From UKL13-2 sp044229235 (GTDB taxonomy: Bacteria > Pseudomonadota > Gammaproteobacteria > Burkholderiales > Usitatibacteraceae), in the NCBI GenBank assembly GCA_044229235.1, contig JBGATH010000009.1, forward strand, positions 55,584 to 119,583: a DNA stretch of 64,000 nucleotides, written 5' to 3'. Below the pieces are notes generated by a model. The model saw nothing but the letters and a program-made list of their open reading frames with translations. It was not told the origin of the DNA and did no database searches. Within the stretch, counting starts at the first letter, position 1, and each line of letters begins with the position of its first letter. Shown here piece by piece: positions 26,971 through 35,459 of this stretch. The position numbers and the translations under genes were made by a program.

Positions 26971-28289
26971 AGCGATCCGTAAGTCCAATGCCGGCAAGGT
27001 GAAGGTGGCGGTGTCGGATATCGACGGCATCCTGCGCGGCAAATACCTGCATCGCGACAAGTTCTTCGGCGCGGCCGAAGGCGGCTTCGGCTTCTGCGAT
27101 GTGGTGTTTGGCTGGGACTCCGGCGACAACTGCTACGACAACACCAAGGTCACCGGCTGGCAGCATGGCTTTCCGGATGCGCTGGCGCGGCTGGATCTTT
27201 CCACGCATCGCAAGGTGCCCTGGGATGGCGGCGTGGATTTCTTCCTTGGTCTGTCAACGCCGACGGCAGTCTGTATCCAGTGTGTCCGCGGCAAATGGCG
27301 AAAGTGCTGAAGCGCGCGGAGAAGCTGGGCGTGCAGCCCATGTGCGGCATCGAATTCGAGTGGTTCAACTTTGCCGAAACGCCGCAGTCCTGGGCGGCCA
27401 AAAAGGTGTCGGCCTGAGCCGATCACGCCGGGCATGTTTGGCTACTCGCTGCTTCGAACCACAGCCGCGATTACTTCGCGGCACTGATGGACGAGATGCC
27501 TGCATTTGGCGTACCCATCGAAGGGCTCCACACCGAAACCGGACCCGGCGTGTACGAAGTGGCCATCATGTTCAGCGAGGCGCTGGAGGCGGCCGACCGC
27601 GCCATCCTCTTCAAGACCGGCACCAAGGAAATCGGCTCGCGCTTCGGCATCATGCGCAGCTTCGGCGGCCAAGTGGAATGCCCAGTACCGGAGCTGCAAC
27701 GGACACGTGCACCAGAGTTTGTCGGACGACAAAAAAAACTTGTTCTACGACGCCAAGAGCTCGCGCTCGATGAGCAAGCTGTTCGAAAGCTATCTGGCCG
27801 GGCAGGTGGCCTGCTTGATGGAATTCGCGCCGATGTTCTGGCCGACCATCAACAGTCAACAAGCGGCTGGTGGATGGCTTCTGGGCGCCGGTGAAACCAA
27901 CCTGGGGAATCGACAACCGCACCGCGAGCTTTCGCGTCATCGCCGGCAGCCCCAAGGCCACGCGCCTGGAAACCCGCTGCCCGTGGGCGGACATCAATCC
28001 GTACCTTGCCGTCGCCGCGCTGGTGGCCGCGGGCCTGCATGGCGTGGAAAAGGGCCTGAAGCTCACTGCGCCACCGATCACCGGCACCAACCAGGGCGCG
28101 GAGAACATTCCGCGCGCACCGCGCACACTGATTGAAACCACCCGCAATTTCCAGAAATCCGCTATCGCGCGCGATTGGTTGGGCGATACCTTTGTCGACC
28201 ACTTCGCCGCCACGCGTGAGTGGGAATGGCGGCAGTGGCTGGACGGGGTGACGGATTGGGAATTGAAACGCTATTTCGAAATTATTTAG
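26936..28289 (+). pseudogene. Glutamine synthetase-like (gamma-glutamyl-amine ligase) pseudogene
   Basis: Successive frames carry pieces of one type III/PuuA-like glutamine synthetase. MASKPKTHPALEAIRKSN to DGGVDFFLG is in frame 26936. VNADGSLYPVCPRQ to AKKVSA follows in the next frame, then PITPGMFGYSLL, then YFAALMDEMPAFGVPIEGLH and IMFSEALEAADRAILF, then GHVHQSLSDDKKNLFYD, and finally FWAPVKPTWGIDNRTASFRV to the end EWEWRQWLD. At least five frameshifts fall near 27255, 27415, 27460, 27670 and 27860. The enzyme would have joined glutamate to an amine. Its start overlaps the extended phnW. Sequencing error is less likely because nearby genes are intact. Confidence 0.9.
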
Positions 28290-28336
28290 GGGTCGGTTGA
28301 GGCAGGGGATGTTGCAGAAAGCCGGGCTCTACGCAA

Positions 28337-28444
28337 GACACTTCCCTCTTTTCTAAAGAGGGATCGAGGGAGATTTTCGGTCGTCGCTAGATTGCAACCG
28401 CCCAAAATCCCTCTCAATCTCCCTTTAGGAAAGGGAGAAGTGCC
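28337..28444 (+). repeat. Dispersed repeat family 2, inverted pair G2
   Basis: Two 44-bp arms (28337-28380 and 28401-28444) in inverted orientation are separated by 20 bases. The core of the right arm is CTCCCTTTAGGAAAGGGAG, itself a small hairpin; the left arm has CCCTCTTTTCTAAAGAGGG. The whole can fold into a long stem. The 306-base gap 28290-28595 holds this element and the left flank of the transposase gene, and nothing else recognisable. Confidence 0.85.
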
Positions 28445-28512
28445 ATGAGTCGAGCACGGCTAAATTGATGCCCTTGAATTTCAACCTGCCATCGACTACA
28501 AAACAACGCAGA

Positions 28513-29501
28513 TGTAATGTTTCAATAGGTTGTTCACCTGGCCGATTCGGAGAAACTGGTGTTTCCAGACAACAGAAACTCCGGGGAACGACCAGATGAA
28601 CATACACAAGAATGCCAGATTAACGGTGCACGGGCGAGTGCACGTGAATGAACTGTCATCGTGGCTGGGCGTGGGTTCGGCAGCCGCTGCATTGGGCGTC
28701 AGCACACGCACGGCGAGCAAGTGGCGACGGCGTTTTCGCGAAGGGGGCTTGGCCGCTTTGCCGGATCGCAGCAGTCGGCCACATCACAGCCCAGCCTGGC
28801 TTGGCTCACGCCTGACCCGGTGGGTGCGCCGCCTGCGCCGGTGGTGTCATTGGACGATGAGAAGGATCGCGCGGGCGCTTGAGATCAGTCTGACCAGCGT
28901 CTGGCGCATCTGTGCTGCCGTCGGCTTGTCGCGGCTGCGGCCACCGGCCGAGCCGATCAAGCGCTATGAGCGCGACCAGCCTGGCGAACTACTGCATATG
29001 GACACGAAAAAGCTGATGTGCATTGGTGGGCGCGGCAGTGGCTATGAAGTCATGCACGTGGCCATCGACGATCACAGCCGGGTGGCCTTCGTGCAAATCC
29101 TGCCGGATGAAACCAAGTTCAGTGCCATCGCCTTTCTCAAGGCGGCTGTCGACTATTTTGAGCGCCAGCGGGTGCACATCCAACGCCTGCTAACCGACAA
29201 CGGCTCCGCCTATTGGTCGCGAGACTTTGCCGCCGCCTGTACCGAACTGGACATCAAGCAGCGCTTTACCCGACCTTACCGGCCCCAGACCAACGGCAAG
29301 GCAGAGCGATTCATCCAAACTTGCCTGCGCGAGTGGGTGCGGGTAAGACGCTACGCCACCAACCAGGATCGAACCAAGGCGCTCAAGCCTTGGCTCAAGT
29401 ACTACAACAATGAACGACCGCATTCAGCCCTAAACTACCTACCACCAGCTTCGCGATTGCCGAACAACGTGCTGAAACACAACACGCAGATCGCCATTTG
29501 A
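28513..29501 (+). mobile_element. IS481-type insertion sequence, ends unresolved
   Basis: An intact transposase gene lies between the ruined ligase gene and the alcohol dehydrogenase gene. A TGT-starting left end near 28513 is plausible for the family, but no matching inverted end was found downstream before 29630, where a family 1 repeat begins inside the transposase 3' end. The right end may have been lost or replaced. Confidence 0.45.
28596..29501 (+). CDS. IS481-family transposase
   Basis: The 301-residue protein starts MNIHKNARLTVHGR, as many IS481 transposases do. A helix-turn-helix (ALGVSTRTASKWRRRF) is followed by an rve/DDE integrase core: Asp in LLHMDTKKL, Asp in LLTDNGSAYWS, and Glu in TNGKAERFIQT, then a YNNERPHSALNY tail. 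All three catalytic acids are present and the frame is intact, so it may be active. The last codons (QIAI, stop at 29499-29501) lie within the family 1 repeat copy B, so the C-terminus may be foreign. Confidence 0.93.
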   Translation: MNIHKNARLTVHGRVHVNELSSWLGVGSAAAALGVSTRTASKWRRRFREGGLAALPDRSSRPHHSPAWLGSRLTRWVRRLRRWCHWTMRRIARALEISLTSVWRICAAVGLSRLRPPAEPIKRYERDQPGELLHMDTKKLMCIGGRGSGYEVMHVAIDDHSRVAFVQILPDETKFSAIAFLKAAVDYFERQRVHIQRLLTDNGSAYWSRDFAAACTELDIKQRFTRPYRPQTNGKAERFIQTCLREWVRVRRYATNQDRTKALKPWLKYYNNERPHSALNYLPPASRLPNNVLKHNTQIAI

Positions 29502-29552
29502 CGCGGCGTTCAGGGCAAAAATGGCTGGAAAGGCGCGCCAGTGCTGGAGTTT
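29487..29552 (+). repeat. Dispersed 66-bp repeat, family 1, copy B (variant left arm)
   Basis: The right arm GCGCGCCAGTGCTGGAGTTT matches the canonical copy at 47649-47714. The left arm is a variant starting CAGATCGCCATTTGACG, shared with copy C at 41686. It contains the stop codon of the transposase. Confidence 0.75.
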
Positions 29553-29629
29553 TCCAGTCAACTTGTCTGAAAACGTGGCAACACCTTTCTACCACACTCA
29601 TTCGTAACCTACTGCATCGAGACCGCACC

Positions 29630-30769
29630 ATGTCCATCACCAGATTCTCCTTCCCCACCACCATCCATTTCGGCGCCGGCGCGCGCAAGTTGCTGGGCGA
29701 ACACCTCGCCTCGCAAGGCCTCAAGCGTCCGTTGATCGTTACCGACAAGGGCCTCGCCGCGTTGCCGTTGATTGCGGAACTCAGCGCAGACCTGACCAAA
29801 GCCGGTCTCACACCCGCCACTTACGGCGGCATCTGGGGCAACCCGACGGGCAGCCAGGTGATGAATGGCGCGGCCGCCTACAAAACCCACAATGCCGACT
29901 GCGTGGTGGGGGTTGGCGGTGGCGCGGCGCTGGATGTGGCCAAGGTGGTCGGCCTGATGGCCACGCATCCGGGCGATGTCATGGAATATGTCTGGGACCA
30001 TCCGCAGGTGCGGCCCATCAACCAGCCGCTGCCGCACTTCGTGGCGCTGCCCACCACCTCCGGCACCGGCAGCGAAGTCGGACGCAGCAGCGTCATCAGC
30101 GAAGAAACGTCGCATGTGAAGCGTGTAGTGTTCTCGCCGCTGATCCTGGCCAAAGTGGTGTTCGCCGATCCCGAGCTCACGCTGGGCCTGCCGCCGCAGG
30201 TCACGGCCGCCACCGGCATGGATGCCCTCACGCACAACGTCGAAAGCTATCTCTCGCCTGCGTACCATCCGCTGTGCGATGGCATCGCGCTGGAGGGCAC
30301 GCGCATCGCCGCGCGCGCACTGGTGAAAGCCGTGAAGGAGCCCGGCAACCTGCAGGCACGCGCCGACATGATGATGAGCTCCATGATGGGTGCCATTGCC
30401 TTCCAGAAAGACCTCGGCGCCGTGCACTCCTGCGCGCACGCGCTGGGCACGGTGTGCGATCTGCACCATGGCCTCGCCAATGCACTGATGATTGAACCGG
30501 TGATGAGCTGGAACCGCGAAGCGGTACCCGGCAAGTTCGACGAACTCGCCCACGCGGCCGGCATCAGCGGCGGTGGGGCGGCGTTCGTACCGTGGCTCAA
30601 ATCCGTCAAATCGCAAATCGGCATCGCGGCCAGCCTTTCCGCAGTCGGCGTGAAGTCCGAACACCTGCCGCGCCTGGTGCAGATCGCCACCGCCGACATC
30701 TGCCACCAGACCAATCCGCGCCCCTGCACGGCAGCGGATTTTGAACGGCTGTTCACGCAAGCGCTGTGA
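29630..30769 (+). CDS. Iron-containing (group III) alcohol dehydrogenase
   Basis: A 379-residue enzyme that oxidises an alcohol to an aldehyde with NAD+. The NAD-binding motif is VGVGGGAALDVAK near residue 90. Iron ligands Asp and His appear in the TGMDALTHNVE region, with further His residues in HSCAHALG and LHHGLANA. It is 861 bases from the next upstream family gene remnant and starts at ATG 29630 after the repeat. It overlaps the hydrolase gene by 4 bases (GTGA). In a gamma-glutamyl pathway it would oxidise a gamma-glutamyl amino alcohol. Confidence 0.92.
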   Translation: MSITRFSFPTTIHFGAGARKLLGEHLASQGLKRPLIVTDKGLAALPLIAELSADLTKAGLTPATYGGIWGNPTGSQVMNGAAAYKTHNADCVVGVGGGAALDVAKVVGLMATHPGDVMEYVWDHPQVRPINQPLPHFVALPTTSGTGSEVGRSSVISEETSHVKRVVFSPLILAKVVFADPELTLGLPPQVTAATGMDALTHNVESYLSPAYHPLCDGIALEGTRIAARALVKAVKEPGNLQARADMMMSSMMGAIAFQKDLGAVHSCAHALGTVCDLHHGLANALMIEPVMSWNREAVPGKFDELAHAAGISGGGAAFVPWLKSVKSQIGIAASLSAVGVKSEHLPRLVQIATADICHQTNPRPCTAADFERLFTQAL

Positions 30770-31584
30770 GCCGCATTGCTAATTCCGCCACCGGGCGCCT
30801 GAAGATCGGCATCTCGGCGTGTTTTTTCCACGCCGATCCAACGCGGCCGATCTTCACGGGCAAGACCCTGCAGTACGTCGAGCAGTCCATCGCGCATTGG
30901 GTGATGTCGGCAGGTGCGCTGGCGGTGATGATCCCGAATCCGGTCGGTGACACACAACGTGGCGACGTAACGCTGGACGACTACGCCGACTGGCTGGATT
31001 GCCTGGTGCTCGAAGGCGGCTCGGACCTGTGGCCAGGCAGCTACGGCGAGACGCCAATGCAGGAACGCTGGAGCGGCGATCGCATCCGCGATGAATACGA
31101 GATTGCGCTGGTGAAGGCATTCGAGCGCGCCGGCAAGCCGGTATTCGGCGTCTGCCGCGGGCTGCAACTGCTGAACGTGGCGTTTGGCGGCACGCTGTAC
31201 CAGGACATCGGCACGCAGCGGCCCGACGCGCTGGTGCACCGCGACGCCGCCGTCTACGACCGCAATTTCCACGACGTGGCATTTGAACCCGGCAGCACGT
31301 TGGCCGCACTGTATCCACACCTGCTTGCCGCCAAGGTAAACAGCGTGCATCACCAGGGCATCAAGGATCTGGCGCCCGGTTTCGATATCGAAGCGCGCTG
31401 CACCCGCGACGGCATGATTGAAGCCATCAGGCGGCCCGGCTATCCGCAGCGTTCCTACGTCGCGGCCGTGCAGTGGCATCCCGAATTCCACCGCGCAAGC
31501 GAAGGCACGCTGGACGACCGCGCCATCCTCAATGATTTTCTCAATGCTGCGCGTGCAGCCAGGTTCAACAAAGGCACACCATGA
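30766..31584 (+). CDS. Gamma-glutamyl hydrolase (PuuD-like class I glutamine amidotransferase)
   Basis: A 272-residue peptidase C26 enzyme that cleaves gamma-glutamyl amides. The nucleophile Cys lies in VFGVCRGLQLLNV, catalytic His and Glu in WHPEFH, and HHQGIKDLAPG is typical of PuuD. GTG start overlaps the dehydrogenase stop, and its own stop overlaps the aldehyde dehydrogenase start. It would free glutamate and an amino acid at the end of a gamma-glutamyl route whose first enzyme is broken here. Confidence 0.92.
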   Translation: MSRIANSATGRLKIGISACFFHADPTRPIFTGKTLQYVEQSIAHWVMSAGALAVMIPNPVGDTQRGDVTLDDYADWLDCLVLEGGSDLWPGSYGETPMQERWSGDRIRDEYEIALVKAFERAGKPVFGVCRGLQLLNVAFGGTLYQDIGTQRPDALVHRDAAVYDRNFHDVAFEPGSTLAALYPHLLAAKVNSVHHQGIKDLAPGFDIEARCTRDGMIEAIRRPGYPQRSYVAAVQWHPEFHRASEGTLDDRAILNDFLNAARAARFNKGTP

Positions 31585-32954
31585 AACCCCTCGACATCAT
31601 CAACCCCGCCACCGGATCGCTCATCAAGACCGTGCCGACCGACGACGCAGCCAGCGTCGCTCGCCGCGCCGCCGCGGCACGCGCCGCCCAGCCCGCGTGG
31701 GCCGCCACGCCGCTGGCGACACGAAAAGCCGCCATCGTCAAATTCCGCGCGCTGCTGGTTGCGCGCATCGACACCTTGGCGGCCGATCTCAGCCGCGAAA
31801 TGGGCAAGCCCGTGAAGCAGGCGAAAAACGAAATCAACGGCCTGCTGGGCCGCATCGATTTTTTCCTCGAGAAAGTCGATGGTGCGATCGCCGACGAAAC
31901 CGTGATGCAGGATGGCGGCATGACCGAAGTCATCGGTCACGATCCGCTGGGCGTCATCGTCAATATTTCCGCGTGGAACTACCCGTATTTCGTCGGCGGC
32001 AATGTTTTCGTGCCGGCGCTGCTGACCGGTAATGCCGTGCTCTACAAGCCGTCCGAGTTCGCCACACTCACCGGCCTGCACATCGCCGACCTGCTGCACG
32101 AGGCCGGCATTCCGAAAGACGTGTTCGTTACATTCATCGGCAAGGGCGAAGTGGGCGCGGCGCTGCTCGACCAGCGCGTCGACGGCGTGTTCTTCACCGG
32201 CTCGTATTCCACCGGCGCGAAGATCGCCTCAACCGTGGGCGGCCGCATGATCCGCCTGCAACTGGAACTGGGCGGCAAGGACCCGACCTATGTGCGCGCC
32301 GACGCCGACGCGAAGATGGCCGCCGAATCACTTGCCGACGGCGCCATGTACAACACAGGACAGAGCTGCTGTTCGGTGGAGCGCATCTACGTACACCACA
32401 GCCTTTACGATGCATTCGTCGCGGCGTTCGTGGAAACCGTGAAGTCCTTTCGCACCGGCGATCCACTGGATGAGTCCACCTACATTGGCGCCATCACCCG
32501 CGCGCCGCAACTGGACGTGCTCGATGCCCAGGTGGCGGACGCGGTGGGCAAGGGCGCAAAGCTGCTGGTCGGCGGCCATCGCCTGCCGGGGCCCGGCAAC
32601 TGGTACTCGCCCACCGTGCTGGTCGACGTGAATCACGACATGGAACTGATGCGAGAGGAAAGCTTCGGCCCCATCATCGGCATCCAGAAAGTATCCGACG
32701 ACGAGGAAGCCGTGCGGCTGATGAACGATACCCGTTACGGTCTCACTGCCGGCGTGTACACGCGCGACGAGGCGGTGGCCAGGGCGCTGCTGGCGCGCGT
32801 CAACGCCGGTTCGGTGTACTGGAACTGCTGCGATCGCGTCAGTCCGCGCCTGCCGTGGTCCGGCCACGGTGATTCGGGCATGGGACTTACGCTGTCCACC
32901 TATGGCATCCAGGCCTTCACGCGGACCAAGGCCTGGCATCTGCGCCAACCATGA
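31581..32954 (+). CDS. NAD(P)-dependent aldehyde dehydrogenase
   Basis: A 457-residue enzyme of the succinate-semialdehyde/aminoaldehyde type. The catalytic Glu is in QLELGGKDP and the catalytic Cys in YNTGQSCCSVERIY. It begins MKPLDIINPATGSLI and is coupled to the hydrolase by a 4-base overlap. It probably oxidises the gamma-glutamyl aldehyde made by the iron dehydrogenase. Substrate is inferred from the operon. Confidence 0.92.
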   Translation: MKPLDIINPATGSLIKTVPTDDAASVARRAAAARAAQPAWAATPLATRKAAIVKFRALLVARIDTLAADLSREMGKPVKQAKNEINGLLGRIDFFLEKVDGAIADETVMQDGGMTEVIGHDPLGVIVNISAWNYPYFVGGNVFVPALLTGNAVLYKPSEFATLTGLHIADLLHEAGIPKDVFVTFIGKGEVGAALLDQRVDGVFFTGSYSTGAKIASTVGGRMIRLQLELGGKDPTYVRADADAKMAAESLADGAMYNTGQSCCSVERIYVHHSLYDAFVAAFVETVKSFRTGDPLDESTYIGAITRAPQLDVLDAQVADAVGKGAKLLVGGHRLPGPGNWYSPTVLVDVNHDMELMREESFGPIIGIQKVSDDEEAVRLMNDTRYGLTAGVYTRDEAVARALLARVNAGSVYWNCCDRVSPRLPWSGHGDSGMGLTLSTYGIQAFTRTKAWHLRQP

Positions 32955-32979
32955 ACACCGGCACGCGCCGGAAGCCCGC

Positions 32980-33654
32980 ATGAAACTCGCGCTGTTCGAT
33001 CTCGATAACACGCTGCTCACCGGCGACAGCGACGTGCTGTGGTGCGAGTTCCTCATGGCCACGGGCGTCGTCGATGCGGCCACATTCGCCGCCGCCAACG
33101 CCGACATGGACCGCCGCTACCGCGCCGGTAACGCCACGGCGCAGGAATTCTGCGAATTCTACGTTTCCACGTTCACCAACATGCCACGGCCCCGCGGTGA
33201 GACACTGCGTCAGCAGTTCTTCCGCGAGTGGATCCGCCCCCGCATTCCCGCCGATGCCATTGCGCTGGTGAAGCAACATCAGGCCGCCGGCGATCGTGTG
33301 GTCATGACCACGGCCACCAACCGTTTCATCACCGAACTAACCGCTGATTACTTCGGCATCGCCGACCTCATCGCCACGGAGGTGGAAGAGGTCGGTGGCA
33401 TTTTCACCGGCCGCACCCGCGATGTGTTGAACATGCGCGAAGGCAAGGTGGTGCGCATCAAACGCTGGCTGGCGGAGCAGGGGATGGAGGAAGAACTATT
33501 GCAGACGGCGACGTTTTACAGTGACTCGATCAATGACCTGCCGCTGTTGTCTGCGGTGGGGGAGCCGGTGGTGGTGGATGGGGATATGAGGTTGTTGGGG
33601 GAGGCTAGGGGGCGGGGCTGGAGCCAGGTTGCATTAGCGCGGGGCACCTTATAA
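32980..33654 (+). CDS. HAD-IB phosphatase (SerB-like)
   Basis: A 224-residue HAD hydrolase: motif I LFDLDNTLLTGDS at the N-terminus, motif II TTATNRF near residue 106 and motif IV FYSDSINDLPLL near 178. The ATG at 32980 puts DLDNT within the first ten residues as in the family; the longer frame overlaps the aldehyde dehydrogenase. Relatives act as phosphoserine or histidinol phosphatases, so it may be unrelated to the operon although it follows at 25 bases. Confidence 0.88.
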   Translation: MKLALFDLDNTLLTGDSDVLWCEFLMATGVVDAATFAAANADMDRRYRAGNATAQEFCEFYVSTFTNMPRPRGETLRQQFFREWIRPRIPADAIALVKQHQAAGDRVVMTTATNRFITELTADYFGIADLIATEVEEVGGIFTGRTRDVLNMREGKVVRIKRWLAEQGMEEELLQTATFYSDSINDLPLLSAVGEPVVVDGDMRLLGEARGRGWSQVALARGTL

Positions 33655-33671
33655 AGCTGGGAATTAGTGAT

Positions 33672-34385
33672 ATGAAATGTGCACTATGCCGTCAGGTTCG
33701 GCAGATTCGTCGTTCCCATATCATTCCCGAATTTCTGTATGAGTCGATGTACGATGACAAGCATCGTTTTCACGTCCTGTCCGCTATTGAGAATCAGAAG
33801 GATTGGATGGAACAAAAGGGACTTAGGGAGTCACTGCTTTGTGATGATTGCGAGACGAAAATTTCACGTTTCGAAGACTATGGTCGACGTGTTCTAAAAG
33901 GCGGTACCGAATTTCAGTTCCAGCGGCAAGGAAGTGTCGTGATCGTTGATGGCATTGACTATCGCCGATTCAAACTTTTCCAACTCTCTATCCTATGGCG
34001 TGCAGGTGTCTCAACGCTTGATCTTTTTCAGCATGTTCAACTTGGCCCACTTGAGGAGGCGCTGCGAAAGATGGTCTTTGAAGAACAACCTGGGAAGCAA
34101 GAAGAGTTTGGGTGCGTAATGTTTGGATTGAAAAGCGGCATAAATGCCATTGCCGATTTGATTGTTCAGCCCGTTAGAACCCGGTCCGCCGACGGATGTT
34201 GCTGCTATCGTTTTGTGTTTGGTGGATTTCAGTGGGTATTTTTTGAGTCGGGTAGACGCATGCTAGGTTCGTACTCGGTCGGCTTCTTACAGGAATCGGG
34301 TCGCCTTTGCTTCGTAGTGAAAGATGTGTTTGATGCCGAATGGGCTGCTACCTTTGCACAAAGGCGAGTGCAAATTGGACGGTAA
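33672..34385 (+). CDS. Uncharacterised zinc-finger/HNH-like protein
   Basis: The 237-residue protein begins MKCALCRQVRQIRRSHIIPEF with a second cysteine pair in LLCDDCETKIS (near residue 56). The CxxC...HIIPEF...CxxC layout looks like a treble-clef zinc site of HNH-type proteins, but no clear nuclease His-Asn-His core follows. A Cys-rich SADGCCCYRF segment lies near 170. Codon use is AT-richer than in flanking genes, so it was probably acquired. Function unknown; defence or nuclease roles are speculation. Confidence 0.65.
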   Translation: MKCALCRQVRQIRRSHIIPEFLYESMYDDKHRFHVLSAIENQKDWMEQKGLRESLLCDDCETKISRFEDYGRRVLKGGTEFQFQRQGSVVIVDGIDYRRFKLFQLSILWRAGVSTLDLFQHVQLGPLEEALRKMVFEEQPGKQEEFGCVMFGLKSGINAIADLIVQPVRTRSADGCCCYRFVFGGFQWVFFESGRRMLGSYSVGFLQESGRLCFVVKDVFDAEWAATFAQRRVQIGR

Positions 34386-34433
34386 CGCAGGCTCGGCATC
34401 GGACTTCGCTGCCAATAGGGAAACATCAAGACC

Positions 34434-34673
34434 ATGAACAAGGTGCGCGTTTCTGAATTACCCTGCGACGAAGATAGTGTTCTTCCCTTTTATGTGTTTG
34501 CATCAAATGGTGGTTTGTCAGGGCCGCCAGAGTTGATCGCAGCCCGATCGTTTCGTCAGCACCCGACGTCCGCACCAGGTGCTGGCGACGTCCTTTTCGT
34601 CGTTCCACCGCCCACTGAGCGCGGCGTTGTGCAGCGCGCAGCGCAAACATGCACAGGAGGCTACAGACCATGA
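34434..34673 (+). pseudogene. Truncated paralogue of the 34959 gene
   Basis: The first about 32 residues (MNKVRVSELPCDEDSVLPFY, then VFASNGGLSG) match the start of the gene at 34959 (MNELRFSALPYNEDGVLRFN, then VFASNGRFSG). After GPPELI the similarity stops and the remaining residues look like random coding. It is probably a decayed duplicate. Function unknown. Confidence 0.55.
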
Positions 34674-34894
34674 CATGGACTCGCGTAAATGCACCGACGC
34701 GGCTGGTGGCCCTGTTGTGTGGCGTTGGCGGCATCGCGGCTGCCTGGCTGTTGCTGCGTATCAGTAAAGCGGGAATCGAGGATGTCCCGCCGCCCTTCAT
34801 TTTGCTGGCGTTTCTGGCAGGCGTTGGGTTCATTGGCGTGGCCGCACTTGGTCGAATTCCCCGGCCAGGCGCCGGCAAGGCTGTCGATCGTTGA
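34670..34894 (+). CDS. Small two-segment membrane protein
   Basis: A 74-residue protein beginning MTWTRVNAPTRLVALL with two hydrophobic segments (about 10-30 and 42-62). AGGAGG lies about 9 bases before the ATG at 34670, which decides this start over a GTG/ATG 21 bases upstream. Hypothetical; no family recognised. Confidence 0.6.
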   Translation: MTWTRVNAPTRLVALLCGVGGIAAAWLLLRISKAGIEDVPPPFILLAFLAGVGFIGVAALGRIPRPGAGKAVDR

Positions 34895-34958
34895 AAGAAA
34901 TCGAAGGGGCCTGGGATGATTACTCCCGTATTGCCTCTGACATCCGTGCAAGGCTTAC

Positions 34959-35381
34959 ATGAACGAGTTGCGCTTTTCAGCATTGCCCTACAACGAAGAC
35001 GGTGTCCTTCGATTCAATGTGTTTGCGTCGAATGGTAGATTTTCCGGGCTGGCCGAGTTGTATCAGAGTCCCACAACTGTCGAGCAGTTTGGGAATGCGT
35101 TGATGGCATTTCCAGAGAATCGTCAGCACACCATAAGCTTTGAGTATGGCGACGGGTAAGAGGAGTGGCCGTTCCATGTCGTCATTCGTGCGCAGGTAAT
35201 GGATTCCGCAGGTCATTCGGCCATCTATGTCCGCATTCAATCGTTCTGTAGTCCAATCGAAGCGGCTGTATCCGAGTTCCTCCTTCCAGCTGAACCGGCA
35301 TCGATAAATGAACTCGGTCGCCGCATTGCTCATTGGTCTTTAAGTCCCGATGAAGCCCTTGTTTGGCAGCCAAGGGGCTAA
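34959..35381 (+). pseudogene. Hypothetical gene interrupted by one in-frame TAA
   Basis: The frame starts MNELRFSALPYNEDGVLRFN and reaches FEYGDG, then a TAA at 35157-35159. The same frame then continues EEWPFHVVIRAQVMDSAG to SPDEALVWQPRG and a TAA at 35379-35381, 140 codons in all. Both halves have uniform composition, so one nonsense mutation probably broke a 140-residue gene. Its family is unknown. A truncated paralogue lies 0.5 kb upstream. Confidence 0.7.
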
Positions 35382-35459
35382 CGTCGATTGGGTGGGGCCG
35401 CTTGTCTGAAGACCATTTGTGGAAGACATTCATATTCATTCACAAAGAGAAAACGCGCC

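Noticed and set aside
26936..28289. Several small separate genes (124, 135, 209 and 139 codons)
   Set aside because: They are consecutive pieces of one glutamine-synthetase-like protein in shifted frames, not independent genes.
28513..29640. Clean terminal inverted repeats for the IS481 element
   Set aside because: Only weak partial matches exist (for example TTTCCAGACAAC near 28560 against TTGTCTGAAAAC near 29565), not at expected ends, so no boundaries are claimed.
33672..35400. Integron cassette array
   Set aside because: Small unknown genes with the same orientation suggested it, but I found no attC-like paired core sites (RYYYAAC with GTTRRRY) between them and no integrase.
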